Positions 11,373 through 20,560 of a DNA stretch of 55,178 nt are shown here, piece by piece; the first letter of the stretch is position 1; each line of letters starts with the position of its first letter. The translations under genes were made by a program, and so were the position numbers. This stretch comes from Thalassospira sp. MCCC 1A01428 (GTDB lineage Bacteria > Pseudomonadota > Alphaproteobacteria > Rhodospirillales > Thalassospiraceae): positions 1 to 55,178 of the forward strand of contig NZ_JFJZ01000030.1 in NCBI RefSeq assembly GCF_002115825.1. Reading direction: 5' to 3'. The notes beneath the pieces are model-generated. The model was not told the origin of the DNA, did no database searches, and worked only from the letters and a program-made list of their open reading frames with translations.

Positions 11373-12347
11373 ATGTCCACGACGCGCAACGAAGTACGGG
11401 CCCTTCGTCACCCGGAAAAGCAAAAGAACCCGGATCGTCCTTCTGGTCGCAAGCCAGAGTGGATTCGCGTTAAGGCACCGACTTCGAAGGGCTATCAGGA
11501 AACGCGCGATCTGGCGCGTGGTCTGAAATTGCATACGGTTTGCGAAGAAGCCGCATGCCCGAATATTGGTGAATGCTGGCAAAAAAAACATGCATCGTTC
11601 ATGATCATGGGCGATACCTGCACCCGTGCATGTGCGTTTTGTAATGTTAAAACCGGGATGCCAAACGCGCTTGACCCGTTTGAGCCGGAAAACCTGGCAA
11701 TGGCGGTTGCCGACATGGATCTCAAGCATGTTGTCATCACCTCGGTTGACCGTGATGATCTTGCCGATGGTGGTGCGATGCATTTTGCCCGCGTGATTGA
11801 AGCTATTCGCCATAAATCGCCGGCAACAACCATTGAAATTCTGACGCCCGACTTTCGCGATAAGCCCGGTGCTGTTGAAATCGTCGCCAAGGCCCGTCCA
11901 GATGTGTTTAACCATAATCTGGAAACAGTTCCGCGTCTGTATCCGTCCATTCGCCCTGGTGCCCGTTTTTACCAGTCGTTGCGTATTCTTGATCGGGTTA
12001 AACAAATTGATCCGACGATTTTCACCAAATCAGGCCTTATGGTTGGTTTTGGGGAGCAGCGCCACGAACTGAGCCAGGTGATGGATGATTTGCGTGTGGC
12101 CGATGTCGATTTTCTGACCATTGGCCAGTATTTGCAGCCGACGCTGAAACATGCGCCAGTTGAACGGTTTGTGACGCCTGATGAATTTAAGGAATATGCG
12201 TCGATGGCGCGTGCCAAGGGCTTTTTGATGATTGCATCAACGCCGCTGACACGTTCAAGCTATCATGCAGATCGTGATTTTGCCGAAATGCGTGAAGCCC
12301 GCGAGAAAAAACTTGCCGCAACTGCCAAGGCGAGCGCGGCAGAATAA
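11373..12347 (+). CDS. lipA: Lipoyl synthase
   Basis: LipA is a radical S-adenosylmethionine enzyme that inserts two sulfur atoms into octanoyl groups on lipoyl domains. The 324-residue protein has both iron-sulfur cluster motifs: the auxiliary cluster cysteines in [12 protein letters not shown] and the radical-SAM triad in CTRACAFC, plus the C-terminal RSSYHAD whose serine ligates the auxiliary cluster. CGGAGG lies just upstream of ATG 11373. Its place after pdhABC-lpd is functional: it makes the cofactor needed by PdhB and PdhC. The preceding 125-base gap contains a 10-bp stem (11262-11271 with 11286-11295) lacking a T tract. Confidence 0.97.
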   Translation: MSTTRNEVRALRHPEKQKNPDRPSGRKPEWIRVKAPTSKGYQETRDLARGLKLHTVCEEAACPNIGECWQKKHASFMIMGDTCTRACAFCNVKTGMPNALDPFEPENLAMAVADMDLKHVVITSVDRDDLADGGAMHFARVIEAIRHKSPATTIEILTPDFRDKPGAVEIVAKARPDVFNHNLETVPRLYPSIRPGARFYQSLRILDRVKQIDPTIFTKSGLMVGFGEQRHELSQVMDDLRVADVDFLTIGQYLQPTLKHAPVERFVTPDEFKEYASMARAKGFLMIASTPLTRSSYHADRDFAEMREAREKKLAATAKASAAE

Positions 12348-12396
12348 ACGGCAATTCTTTACCCGGCATTTTTAAAAAGACCAGTAGGAGATCCCT

Positions 12397-12855
12397 TTGC
12401 CGACGCATGCGGAGCGCAGAAAGCTACCCTATACGCCGGAACAGTTATTCGATCTCGTTGCAGATATCGATGCCTATTCGGAATTTTTGCCCTGGTGTGC
12501 TGCATCACGGGTGCGGAAGCGTGACGGTAACGAACTTCATGCCGATCTGGTGATTGGTTTTAAGATGTTTCGTGAAAAATATACGTCAAAAGTTACGCTG
12601 GACCGTCCGACCAGAATTGATGTTGAATATTTGCAAGGACCGTTCAAATATCTGAATAACCATTGGGAATTTCAGCCTGCCGACGATGGCGGGACATTTC
12701 TGGATTTCTATGTTGATTTTGAATTTAAATCGGCAATCTTGCAAAAAATGATTGGTATGGTTTTTAACGAGGCCGTTAAATTGATGGTCGGATCCTTTGA
12801 AAATCGTGCCCGACAGGTTTATGGCGATAACGGGATTGCATCCTCGGCGTTATAG
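12397..12855 (+). CDS. ratA: RatA/COQ10-type START-domain protein
   Basis: The 152-residue protein is a single SRPBCC (START-like) fold of the RatA/COQ10 family, with the hallmark N-terminus YTPEQLFDLVADIDAYSEFLPWC and GPFKYLNNHWEF. Family members bind hydrophobic ligands; the mitochondrial and alphaproteobacterial ones are linked to ubiquinone function, while E. coli RatA was described as a ribosome-association toxin. Which role applies here cannot be seen. The start is TTG at 12397, supported by AGGAG seven to ten bases upstream and by absence of a nearby in-frame ATG that keeps the conserved N-terminus. It sits directly after lipA and ends at a shared terminator. Confidence 0.88.
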   Translation: MPTHAERRKLPYTPEQLFDLVADIDAYSEFLPWCAASRVRKRDGNELHADLVIGFKMFREKYTSKVTLDRPTRIDVEYLQGPFKYLNNHWEFQPADDGGTFLDFYVDFEFKSAILQKMIGMVFNEAVKLMVGSFENRARQVYGDNGIASSAL

Positions 12856-12878
12856 GCCGTTTGTGTGCACTAAATAAT

Positions 12879-12918
12879 AAAAAGCCGAAACGTTACACAG
12901 GTAAGGTTTCGGCTTTTT
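12879..12918. terminator. Bidirectional terminator between ratA and pncC
   Basis: AAAAAGCCGAAAC (12879-12891) pairs with GTTTCGGCTTTTT (12906-12918), giving a 13-bp stem with a T tract on either strand. It serves convergent ratA (+) and pncC (-). Confidence 0.9.
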
Positions 12919-12952
12919 CATTTTTGGTCATACCGACCACTTGGTGCAGTGT

Positions 12953-13456
12953 TTACCGCGAAGTCGCGATCATGTCCTGGATCATGGAAAATGCTGTCAG
13001 GATGGTTTGACGTCGAACCTGGTGCCTATCGCCTTTAAAAACCTGCGATTGGTGCAGGGTAGGGCGATGCCCTCCGGCACAGCCGAAATGCACCAGCCCA
13101 ACGGGTTTTTCCGCACTGCCACCACCAGGGCCTGCGATGCCCGTTACGGCAACAGTGATGGTTGCCAGCGGACTATGGCGTAATGCGCCTTCGGCCATGG
13201 CACGGGCAACCTGTTCGGACACGGCACCATGTTGTGCAAGCAAATCCCCGGAAACACCCAGCATTGCCATTTTGGCTTCGTTTGAATAGGTGATGAAGCC
13301 ACCATCAACCACTCTGGAGCTGCCATCAACTGCGGTCAGGCAACCACCAATCAGTCCGCCGGTACAGCTTTCGGCAGTGGCAAGCATTTCACCGTGTTGG
13401 CGGCAAAGTTCAATGATGCTGCCTGCTGCAGTCAGTAATTCAGGATCAGCGATCAT
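12953..13456 (-). CDS. pncC: CinA C-terminal family nicotinamide-nucleotide amidohydrolase
   Basis: The 167-residue protein corresponds to the stand-alone C-terminal CinA domain (PncC), which deamidates nicotinamide mononucleotide in NAD salvage. Conserved parts are LATAESCTGGLIGG, which holds the catalytic Ser, the GGFITYSNEAK segment with its Lys/Tyr, and VTGIAGPGGGSAEKPVG. The N-terminal MoaB-like domain of full CinA is absent, as in many alphaproteobacteria. The ATG overlaps the pgpA stop by four bases, so translation is probably coupled. The older name, competence-damage protein, is not supported by function here. Confidence 0.9.
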   Translation of the reverse strand: MIADPELLTAAGSIIELCRQHGEMLATAESCTGGLIGGCLTAVDGSSRVVDGGFITYSNEAKMAMLGVSGDLLAQHGAVSEQVARAMAEGALRHSPLATITVAVTGIAGPGGGSAEKPVGLVHFGCAGGHRPTLHQSQVFKGDRHQVRRQTILTAFSMIQDMIATSR

Positions 13457-13944
13457 GGAAGGAAACCTCCGGCAAGATGGGAAAACAGGGTCAGGAGGGC
13501 CATACCGAACGCTCCGGCAAAAATATCATCGAGCATGATGCCAAAACCACCACCCACCCGGCGGTCAACCCATCGAATAGGCCAGGGTTTTAGAATGTCA
13601 AAAAATCTGAAAACCACAAATGCCAGCAAGACCCATGCGACGTCCATCCATGTTGCAGCCAGGGGCAAGGGCAGCAGGCAAAGCCATTGACCGGCCACTT
13701 CGTCGATCACAATTTCACCAGGATCGTGGATCCCGATCATTTTGCTATAGGAATCGGAAATAAAAACCCCATAAATAAAGACAAGGGTGGTTGCGATCAG
13801 CAGAGTTGTGTTACCCCCTGCCATGATCAAAAGCCATCCCAGCGGCAAGGCAGCAAATGAACCTGCGGTTCCTGGCGCTTTGGGAACTTTGCCACTGTAA
13901 AACCAGGTGGCGGATGCGGTAATGATGATTTGGCTGAGGCGCAT
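13453..13944 (-). CDS. pgpA: Phosphatidylglycerophosphatase A
   Basis: PgpA dephosphorylates phosphatidylglycerol phosphate to phosphatidylglycerol in the inner membrane. The 163-residue protein has KAPGTAGSFAALP near the N-terminus, several hydrophobic segments, DPGEIVIDEVAGQW with the conserved acidic residues, and the RFFDILKPWPI and LDDIFAG motifs typical of the family. It is the first gene of a two-gene unit with pncC and diverges from the M23 peptidase gene. The 229-base divergent spacer includes a full CtrA-type box 80 bases upstream of this start. Confidence 0.93.
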   Translation of the reverse strand: MRLSQIIITASATWFYSGKVPKAPGTAGSFAALPLGWLLIMAGGNTTLLIATTLVFIYGVFISDSYSKMIGIHDPGEIVIDEVAGQWLCLLPLPLAATWMDVAWVLLAFVVFRFFDILKPWPIRWVDRRVGGGFGIMLDDIFAGAFGMALLTLFSHLAGGFLP

Positions 13945-14023
13945 AACACTTTCGCATATGTCTAATGGGTATGGTTACCTGACTTATCATAGCCAATTGG
14001 CTGTGGCGTGAGGTTTTTTGGGG

Positions 14024-14039
14024 TTAATGGAGTGTTAAC
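14024..14039 (+). promoter_or_regulatory. CtrA-type binding box
   Basis: TTAA at 14024-14027, seven bases, then TTAAC at 14035-14039 is an exact match to the alphaproteobacterial CtrA consensus TTAA-N7-TTAAC. It lies in the divergent spacer, 135 bases before the M23 peptidase ATG and 80 bases before pgpA. Consensus match is seen; binding is inferred. Confidence 0.5.
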
Positions 14040-14173
14040 GCGCTTGCCACGCTGCTCTCTTGCGGGTAGCGTGAAAATGAAAACAGTATTGAGATAAACG
14101 TTGGCATCAATCGGGGGGTTCCGGCTTGGGTGCTAAAAATTGAACATGGATAAAAAAGGGCATAGCCGGACAG

Positions 14174-15514
14174 ATGTCTTTGGTGGGGCGCATAAAGCAT
14201 ATAATTGAAAAGTGGTTTCCGGATCGGGAAGTTCTTGTTCGCTCCAATGATTCCGTCACACAGGTTCATCTGGGGCGTCGACGGCAGTTAATTGTTGGTG
14301 TGGTTGCTGTTTTCCTGATTGTCTGGACTGTTGGATCAACAGGGGTTGGCTACTATTTCAGTCATCGGCTTGACTTGCGTGAAGATCAGCTTTTTCGAAG
14401 TGAGATGGCCTATAGCGAACTGATAAACAGGGTTACAGAAAGCCAGAAAAAGTTTAGCGAGATTACCTCGCAGATGGAAGATACCCATCATAATTTGTTG
14501 AGTATGGCCGAAAAGAACCTGAAATTGCAGGCGAGGGTTCAGGACTTTAGTCTGAAACTGGCCGATAGTGAAAAAGAAAAGTACCGGATATCAGCGCTCC
14601 GTTCATCAATGGATAACCAGATGAATGCGCTAGGGCAGCAGATAGACGGTATTACCAATCGCAATATTGCGTTACGTGATGAACTTGAAACCGTTGAAAC
14701 GGTGATGACGCGCGTGATGCGGGAACGTGATCAGGCGATTTCACGGGCCAAATCGTTGCAAGGCGAACTGGCAATGGCAAATCAGCGAATTTCCGATTTG
14801 CATACCGTTCAAAAACAGGCGCTTGAACGCGTCGCTGAACATGCAGGATCATCGATCGCCGACCTTAAGTCGGTGCTGAAAATGACGGGCGTACCGATCA
14901 AGGAACTGACGGACGAAGCGACAACCAGCGACGTTAAACGGGTTCTTGATGCTGGTGTTGGCGGGCCTTTTGTGCAGTTTGATCCCGAAACGCCGGAAGA
15001 CGAACTGTTTATGAATGCGGCATTGACTGTTGGTAACCGAATGGACCAGCTGGCGAACCTGCAAAAAGTGATTAACCGTATGCCGTTGGGCGAACCGACG
15101 GAGAATTATTACGTTTCCAGCAAGTTTGGCAAACGTAAGGACCCTTTTAACGGAAAATGGTCTTTTCATTCTGGCGCCGACCTGGCAGCCCCGATGAAAA
15201 CGCCAATCTATGCCACTGCACCTGGTGTGGTGTCGCATGCAGGATGGACAGGCGGGTACGGCAAAATGGTCGAGATTGATCATGGAAACGGTCTTAAAAC
15301 CCGCTATGGCCATCTGATGAAGGTCCTCGTCAAGAAGGGCCAAAAGGTGAAATATCAAGATATGGTTGCACTGATGGGGAGCACGGGCCGCAGTACAGGA
15401 AGCCATGTTCATTATGAAGTCCTGGTAAACGGCAAACAGGTAGATCCCATCAAGTTCATAAAGGCGGGACATTATGTTTTCAAAGTCAAACAAAACACAG
15501 ACGAGCACAAATAA
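14174..15514 (+). CDS. Membrane-anchored M23 family metallopeptidase
   Basis: This 446-residue protein has a cytoplasmic N-terminus of about 38 residues, one membrane segment (about 39-58), a long periplasmic coiled coil (about 75-230) and a C-terminal LytM/M23 domain. The zinc ligands are visible in FHSGADLA and HVHYEV, with RYGHL between them, so the enzyme looks catalytically active as a peptidoglycan endopeptidase. The coding end overlaps the bactofilin gene by 41 bases. In other alphaproteobacteria such a peptidase (LmdC-like) works with a bactofilin in local cell-wall shaping, and I infer the same here. A CtrA-type box lies upstream, suggesting cell-cycle control. Confidence 0.88.
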   Translation: MSLVGRIKHIIEKWFPDREVLVRSNDSVTQVHLGRRRQLIVGVVAVFLIVWTVGSTGVGYYFSHRLDLREDQLFRSEMAYSELINRVTESQKKFSEITSQMEDTHHNLLSMAEKNLKLQARVQDFSLKLADSEKEKYRISALRSSMDNQMNALGQQIDGITNRNIALRDELETVETVMTRVMRERDQAISRAKSLQGELAMANQRISDLHTVQKQALERVAEHAGSSIADLKSVLKMTGVPIKELTDEATTSDVKRVLDAGVGGPFVQFDPETPEDELFMNAALTVGNRMDQLANLQKVINRMPLGEPTENYYVSSKFGKRKDPFNGKWSFHSGADLAAPMKTPIYATAPGVVSHAGWTGGYGKMVEIDHGNGLKTRYGHLMKVLVKKGQKVKYQDMVALMGSTGRSTGSHVHYEVLVNGKQVDPIKFIKAGHYVFKVKQNTDEHK

Positions 15515-15926
15515 TACCCATACTACTTCGTCTTCCAGCAAGGTTGGCGGACTCTCGGTTATCAATTCAGACCTTCGTATTTCGGGCGATCTGGTTTCTG
15601 AATCAGATGTTCAGGTTGACGGTTTTGTCGACGGGGACATTCGCACGCGTAATTTGACCATCGGTCAGCATGGTGAAGTGCGCGGGGAAATTGTGGCGGA
15701 CCGGGTTCGTGTTTGCGGCAAGGTTACAGGGCAGATCCGGTCCAAGGATGTTTCGCTGGCAGATACCGCTAAAATGATTGGTGATATTTTGCACGAAACC
15801 CTGGCAATAGAGCCGGGCGCACATCTGGAAGGGCATTGCCGCCGCATTGAAAGCATCGAAGAAGGTGGTCTGACTGTTATTCAGGCGGGCAAAATCGTTG
15901 CTTCGAATGTGAAGAAAGAACAGTAA
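15474..15926 (+). CDS. Bactofilin family polymer-forming cytoskeletal protein
   Basis: The 150-residue protein has a Ser/Thr-rich disordered tail (1-25) and a bactofilin beta-helix core (about 28-135) with the repeated pattern seen in DLRISGDL, VDGFVDGDI, GEVRGEIVADRV and GKVTGQI. Bactofilins polymerise without nucleotide and place wall enzymes or stalk and prostheca machinery. It starts inside the 3' end of the M23 peptidase gene in another frame, so the two proteins are almost certainly made together. The ATG is the only one that preserves the core. A strong terminator follows. Confidence 0.92.
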   Translation: MFSKSNKTQTSTNNTHTTSSSSKVGGLSVINSDLRISGDLVSESDVQVDGFVDGDIRTRNLTIGQHGEVRGEIVADRVRVCGKVTGQIRSKDVSLADTAKMIGDILHETLAIEPGAHLEGHCRRIESIEEGGLTVIQAGKIVASNVKKEQ

Positions 15927-16000
15927 GGTTTTTCTTTAGCGCGATTCCGGTCTTTGGGTCAGCGCAAGACGGAAATTACATGTTAAAAATGCAGAATTAA

Positions 16001-16038
16001 AACAGCCAGGTTGTTGATCAACCTGGCTGTTTGTTTTT
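16001..16038. terminator. Terminator after the bactofilin gene
   Basis: AACAGCCAGGTT (16001-16012) pairs with AACCTGGCTGTT (16020-16031), followed by TGTTTTTAT. It lies between convergent genes and may act on both strands, though the minus-strand tail is weaker. Confidence 0.85.
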
Positions 16039-16061
16039 ATGGCACCGTGTTTGTCTCATAC

Positions 16062-16760
16062 TCAGGCGGTTTTGGGATGGCCGGCCAGTGGCAGGATTTC
16101 ATCCAGTCCCCCCAAAATAACGTCAGCCTGATGTGACAGGCGTTCAACGGGCAGGGAAGCACGGTTTATCCATGCGGTTTTAAAACCGAAATGTCCGGCA
16201 CCAGCAATGTCCCAGCCATTGGACGACTGAAAGGAAATTTCACCGGCATCCAGCTCAAGTTTATTGACCGCTAACTGATAAACGCTGGGATGGGGTTTGT
16301 AAGTCCGCAATTCATCAACACACAGGATTTCGTCAAACAGCGACAAAATTCCCGAAGACTTCGCCGCTGAAATCAGCATGTGTCGTGCACCATTTGACAG
16401 AATAGCCAGTTTATGGCCGTTCGCCTTAAGGGTTTGCAGGGTTTTGACAACCTCGGGAAAAGTATCCAGCGATAAATAGGTTTCCATCAGCCGCGACCTC
16501 AGGATAGGGTCATTCTTGCCAATGGCTGCCAGTGAATAATCAAGGGCATCACCGGTAACGGTCCAGAAATCGGCAAAATCCCCCATCAGGCTGCGCAACC
16601 AGCTATATTCCAGCTGCTTTCTCCGCCAAAGCTCAGACAGCTTGTCAGCTTCATCGCCCAAACTTTCCTGGCAGCGCTTTATCGCCGATCCAACGTCAAA
16701 TAACGTTCCGTAAGCGTCAAAGACAAATGCACGACAGGAAGAGATAGCTGTTTCAGTCAT
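16062..16760 (-). CDS. Haloacid dehalogenase, type II (L-2-haloacid dehalogenase-like)
   Basis: The 232-residue protein has all the residues expected for an (S)-2-haloacid dehalogenase: nucleophile Asp in FDAYGTLFD, the arginine in the LWRRKQLEYSWLRSL helix, LSNG, the lysine and tyrosine of YKPHPSVY, and SSNGWDIAGA with Ser, Asn and Asp. Such enzymes hydrolyse short L-2-haloalkanoates to D-2-hydroxy acids, but natural substrates in marine bacteria are often uncertain. It lies 85 bases downstream of slt on the same strand; that gap has a 7-bp stem (CCTGCAA with TTGCAGG, 16821-16845) lacking a T tract. Confidence 0.87.
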   Translation of the reverse strand: MTETAISSCRAFVFDAYGTLFDVGSAIKRCQESLGDEADKLSELWRRKQLEYSWLRSLMGDFADFWTVTGDALDYSLAAIGKNDPILRSRLMETYLSLDTFPEVVKTLQTLKANGHKLAILSNGARHMLISAAKSSGILSLFDEILCVDELRTYKPHPSVYQLAVNKLELDAGEISFQSSNGWDIAGAGHFGFKTAWINRASLPVERLSHQADVILGGLDEILPLAGHPKTA

Positions 16761-16845
16761 TGGGTTTGGCCTCGTTTTTTATCACCGACAATACGGCGCT
16801 GGTGCCGATGGGTGCATAATCCTGCAAGCAGCAGGTTTTTGCAGG

Positions 16846-18912
16846 TTATTTCTTGATCTTGACTTGTGCCGGTTTGGCTGTATCCGGGTTTTCCTGGCTC
16901 ATCGCAATTTCATCACGGGCAAAGCGTCGCCGATAAACATATGTCCCTTCCATCACCCGCTGAACATAATTGCGGGTTTCCTTGTAGGGGATCATTTCGA
17001 TCCAGTCGATGGGATCAACATCGGGTTCGCGAGGGTCGCCATATTCCGAAATCCATTCCTTTACCCGCGAAGGCCCGGCATTGTAGGACGCAATGGTCAA
17101 AATTTCGGCGCCGTTCCAGCGATTTAGCAGTTTGGACAGATATTGCCGCCCCAACTGAATATTGAAACCCGGATCCTCGGTTAGGCGTTCCACACTGAAG
17201 GGCAAATCAAGATGATGGGCCATGCGTTCGGCAGTAGCGGGCATGAGTTGCATCAGGCCACGTGCACCGGCATAGGAAACCGCTGCCGGGTTAAACAGGC
17301 TTTCCTGGCGCATGATAGCGTGGACAAGCCCCGGGTCGGGGTTTTGCCCGCTTGGCACCAGATCATAGACAGGGTAGGCCGCATCGAGATACCCGCCGCC
17401 AGACCTGATTCCGCGTTTGGCCGCAATCACGGCAAGGTCGGTACGGCCATATTCAGCAGCGAGTCCGGTTGCCATTGCCAGCATTTCCGGGCTGTCGGAC
17501 TGATCAACCAGCGCCATGATGAACGGGCGTATGATATTGCCCAGTCCCATATCACCTAATTCACGTGATACTTTGGTAAGTTCATTGTTTTCAAATTTCT
17601 TGCGTTGTTCCGGGGTCGGGTGTGCCTGTTCGACCTGGTAATGAACGGTGCCGCCAAGTTCATCGTTGGCAAGTTGACCATAAAATGTGTGGGCATGATC
17701 TGCGGCAAGAAGGAACCATTTTTTTGCGCGAACCTTGTCGCCCATCGCCTTGCAGGCGCGCCCCGCCCAATAAGCCCCGCGGGATTGGCTAATCGGATAT
17801 TGGACGACATCATACAGATTCTGGAAATGTTGAAGGGCGATTTGCGAGTCGCCTAAAAACTCCAGCGCAATCCAGCCTGCCAGCCATTCCGCACCGGCGA
17901 TATCGGCAGGTTCGGTTTGTCCATGATTGGCAACAAGACGGTAGGCGTCGGTGATGTATCCCTCCTGCAGGGCACGACGCGCCAGGATGGCTTTTTCGGT
18001 CCACCAGTATTCGGGTCGAATCGATATATAAGCCAGATCATTTGCCTGATGCAGCAAAAGGTCGCGCGCATCCTTGTCCTGGTCATTGATACGACGCCAG
18101 CGGACGCGCTCATACATTAAGCCCGGATTTTTCTGGTATTTCGCAGGTACGTTTCTGATTGCGGCATCCACATTTCCCTTGCGTTCCCGCAGTGCAAGGC
18201 GGGCTTCAGCCAGTTTTTGATAGTCAGCACTGACATGCTTCATCATGCGGTTTGCAGGGTGTGTACGGCCTTCCCATAACAGCCGGTCCAGCCGGGCTTC
18301 ATGGGTGGTTTCGTCTATATACTTGCCATAACGATCAATAAATCGTTTGGCTTGGCCGGTTCCAAAATTTTCATTGATCCAGCTGTTTCGGATCAATGCG
18401 ACCGCAGCGTCTTTTTCGCCCACAGACAAAAGGGCGGAAATTTGACGGGTTGCGCCATCGGCAGTAACCGGCGCCGAGCGTTTAAACCAGGCCAGAATTT
18501 CAAAATCCGGTACAGCATCGGTCATGGCTTCTTCTGCACGCTGACGCAGCAATGCCTGACTGGGCCAGTTCGGATTGGCATCAATGAACCCGGTGATTTC
18601 CGCAAAGGATCGTTTGGAATTGGGGCTGATCAGCCACATCCACTCAACCGCTTTTTGCAACAGCGGATCATCGAAAGCCGGCAGCAATTGCGATACATTT
18701 TGGGTATCGCCTTTTTCCAGCGCATCTAGAAAAACGTTCAGGCGCGCCCGGCTGATGGCCGAAAATGCCGGAGAGGGAGGCGCAATAACAAGCGGTGACG
18801 GATCAGGCGTTGCCGCATCCGATGAATTTGAATAGCAGGTCGTTGCAATAAAACATGCCGTACCCATGGTCGCGGCATATATAGAAAACCGGCGGAAATT
18901 AACGTGCGCCAT
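16846..18912 (-). CDS. slt: Soluble lytic murein transglycosylase
   Basis: Slt cleaves peptidoglycan glycan strands in the periplasm, forming 1,6-anhydro-muramyl ends. The 688-residue protein has an N-terminal signal sequence (about 1-33), a long alpha-helical superhelical region (about 45-510) and a C-terminal SLT domain with catalytic Glu537 in MRQES, GARGLMQLMPATA and SYNAGPSRV. The length fits the Slt70-type family. ATG 18912 follows GAGGGG. A sigma70-like promoter is visible just upstream. It diverges from dapA, another gene that feeds cell-wall synthesis. Confidence 0.94.
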   Translation of the reverse strand: MAHVNFRRFSIYAATMGTACFIATTCYSNSSDAATPDPSPLVIAPPSPAFSAISRARLNVFLDALEKGDTQNVSQLLPAFDDPLLQKAVEWMWLISPNSKRSFAEITGFIDANPNWPSQALLRQRAEEAMTDAVPDFEILAWFKRSAPVTADGATRQISALLSVGEKDAAVALIRNSWINENFGTGQAKRFIDRYGKYIDETTHEARLDRLLWEGRTHPANRMMKHVSADYQKLAEARLALRERKGNVDAAIRNVPAKYQKNPGLMYERVRWRRINDQDKDARDLLLHQANDLAYISIRPEYWWTEKAILARRALQEGYITDAYRLVANHGQTEPADIAGAEWLAGWIALEFLGDSQIALQHFQNLYDVVQYPISQSRGAYWAGRACKAMGDKVRAKKWFLLAADHAHTFYGQLANDELGGTVHYQVEQAHPTPEQRKKFENNELTKVSRELGDMGLGNIIRPFIMALVDQSDSPEMLAMATGLAAEYGRTDLAVIAAKRGIRSGGGYLDAAYPVYDLVPSGQNPDPGLVHAIMRQESLFNPAAVSYAGARGLMQLMPATAERMAHHLDLPFSVERLTEDPGFNIQLGRQYLSKLLNRWNGAEILTIASYNAGPSRVKEWISEYGDPREPDVDPIDWIEMIPYKETRNYVQRVMEGTYVYRRRFARDEIAMSQENPDTAKPAQVKIKK

Positions 18913-18963
18913 CGAAAAAACCCCTCATGCCTCAGGGCGAAAATTGCACTAAAGACAGCTGCT

Positions 18964-18992
18964 ATTATGGCAGTGAAAGCAACAAAAGCCAA
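18964..18992 (-). promoter_or_regulatory. Candidate slt promoter
   Basis: On the minus strand TTGGCT (18992-18987) and CATAAT (18969-18964) are separated by 17 bases, about 50 bases before the slt start. Confidence 0.45.
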
Positions 18993-19089
18993 TCAGTCCC
19001 GAAACAATTCGTTCTGGTGCTTGCGGTAGGCGTGAACTGCGGCTATTTTCGCGACGCTTTTTAATCCGCATTATGATTTGGAGATATCG

Positions 19090-19968
19090 ATGTTTAAGGG
19101 TTCGATTACCGCTTTGATTACGCCGTTCACCACTGAAGGGGTGATCGACGAAAAAGCGTTCCAGTCTTTTGTGGATTGGCAAATAAAACAGGGCACGACC
19201 GGTGTGGTGCCGGTCGGAACCACCGGTGAGTCGCCCACCCTGAGCCATGCCGAACATCATCGTGTGGTTGAACTGGCCCTTGAAGTGGCCAAGGGGCGCG
19301 TACCTGTTATTGCCGGAACCGGTTCCAATTCCACCGTCGAGGCCGTGTCACTGACACGTCATGCTCAAAATGCCGGGGCAGATGCTGCCTTGGTGGTGAC
19401 ACCCTATTACAATAAACCGACACAGGCAGGTTTGCTTGCCCATTATAAGGCCATTCACGATTCGACCGATATTCCAATTGTTATTTACAATATTCCCGGT
19501 CGTTCCGTAATTGACATGTCGGTTGCCACAATGGCCGAACTGGCAAAACTGCCACGTATCGTCGGCGTGAAAGACGCGACAAGCGACCTCGAGCGTCCGG
19601 CATTGATGCGTATTGCCGCCGGGCCCGATTTTTGCCAGCTTTCAGGTGAGGATGGTACCATTGTTCCGTTCCTGGCACAGGGTGGTCACGGGTGTATTTC
19701 GGTTACGGCCAATATTGCCCCGCGCCTGTGCGCAGATTTGCAAACGGCATGGCGCGACGGGAACATCGCCAAGGTTCAGGAGTTAAACTATCGTCTGATG
19801 CCGGTTCATAAGGCCATGTTCTGCGAAGCAAATCCTGGCCCCGTCAAATATGCGGCATCGCTTCTTGGCCTGTGCACGGCGCATATGCGCCTGCCGATGG
19901 TCGAAATTGCCGACGACTCCAAACAGCGCGTTGAAGCAGCGCTGAAATCCGCCGGTCTTCTTTCCTGA
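19090..19968 (+). CDS. dapA: 4-hydroxy-tetrahydrodipicolinate synthase
   Basis: DapA condenses pyruvate with aspartate semialdehyde, the first committed step to diaminopimelate and lysine. The 292-residue protein shows GTTGESPTL, the tyrosine in VIYNIPGRS and the Schiff-base lysine in VGVKDATSD, all in the expected order on a TIM barrel. ATG 19090 is chosen because GGAG stands six bases upstream; an in-frame TTG at 19078 would overlap that site. smpB follows after 31 bases and is probably in the same transcript. Confidence 0.96.
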   Translation: MFKGSITALITPFTTEGVIDEKAFQSFVDWQIKQGTTGVVPVGTTGESPTLSHAEHHRVVELALEVAKGRVPVIAGTGSNSTVEAVSLTRHAQNAGADAALVVTPYYNKPTQAGLLAHYKAIHDSTDIPIVIYNIPGRSVIDMSVATMAELAKLPRIVGVKDATSDLERPALMRIAAGPDFCQLSGEDGTIVPFLAQGGHGCISVTANIAPRLCADLQTAWRDGNIAKVQELNYRLMPVHKAMFCEANPGPVKYAASLLGLCTAHMRLPMVEIADDSKQRVEAALKSAGLLS

Positions 19969-19999
19969 TTATCCAGGAACCGGCTAACAAGTTTTTGAG

Positions 20000-20473
20000 A
20001 TGGCTGCAAAAAAAGAACACAGCAATAGCAAGTTGGTGGCGCAAAATCGCCGGGCCCGTTTCGATTATTTCCTGACGGAAACCTTCGAGGCGGGGCTGGC
20101 TTTGCGCGGCACCGAGGTGAAATCGCTTCGTGAAGGCAAGGGAAACATTCAGGAATCCTATGCTGAACCGAAGAACGGGGAAATATGGCTGATCAACGCC
20201 TATATTCCCGAATATCAAAGCAAGATGCCCTTTGGGCATGAAGAACGTCGACCGCGCAAACTGTTGTTGCACAAGCGTGAAATCGCCAAAATGTCGGACG
20301 CCGTAAACAAAAAAGGCACAACACTGGTGCCTGTTAAGGTCTATTTTAATGATCGCGGCATCGCCAAACTTGAACTGGCAATTGGCGAGGGCAAGCGGAA
20401 ATCCGATAAGCGTGATGCTATCAAGGAACGTGACTGGCAGCGCGACAAGGCCCGTATTTTGCGCGAACATTAA
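20000..20473 (+). CDS. smpB: SsrA-binding protein SmpB
   Basis: SmpB binds tmRNA and delivers it to stalled ribosomes for trans-translation. The 157 residues include [10 protein letters not shown], the family signature [11 protein letters not shown], the INAYIPEY strand, and a basic C-terminal tail ([15 protein letters not shown]) that enters the ribosomal decoding channel. The ssrA RNA gene itself is not seen in this window. dapA-smpB adjacency is common in alphaproteobacteria. A wobble-containing hairpin terminator follows. Confidence 0.96.
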   Translation: MAAKKEHSNSKLVAQNRRARFDYFLTETFEAGLALRGTEVKSLREGKGNIQESYAEPKNGEIWLINAYIPEYQSKMPFGHEERRPRKLLLHKREIAKMSDAVNKKGTTLVPVKVYFNDRGIAKLELAIGEGKRKSDKRDAIKERDWQRDKARILREH

Positions 20474-20560
20474 GCTTCTGACAGGCCCTGTTGCGCCTGT
20501 GTGGTTGCTGATGACGGTTGACTGTACTGATGGTGTGTTAAAAACGCATCGGATTGTTAA

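Noticed and set aside
12953..13456. Truncated CinA, considered as a broken gene
   Set aside because: The stand-alone C-terminal domain is a common complete enzyme (PncC), and start and stop are well placed.
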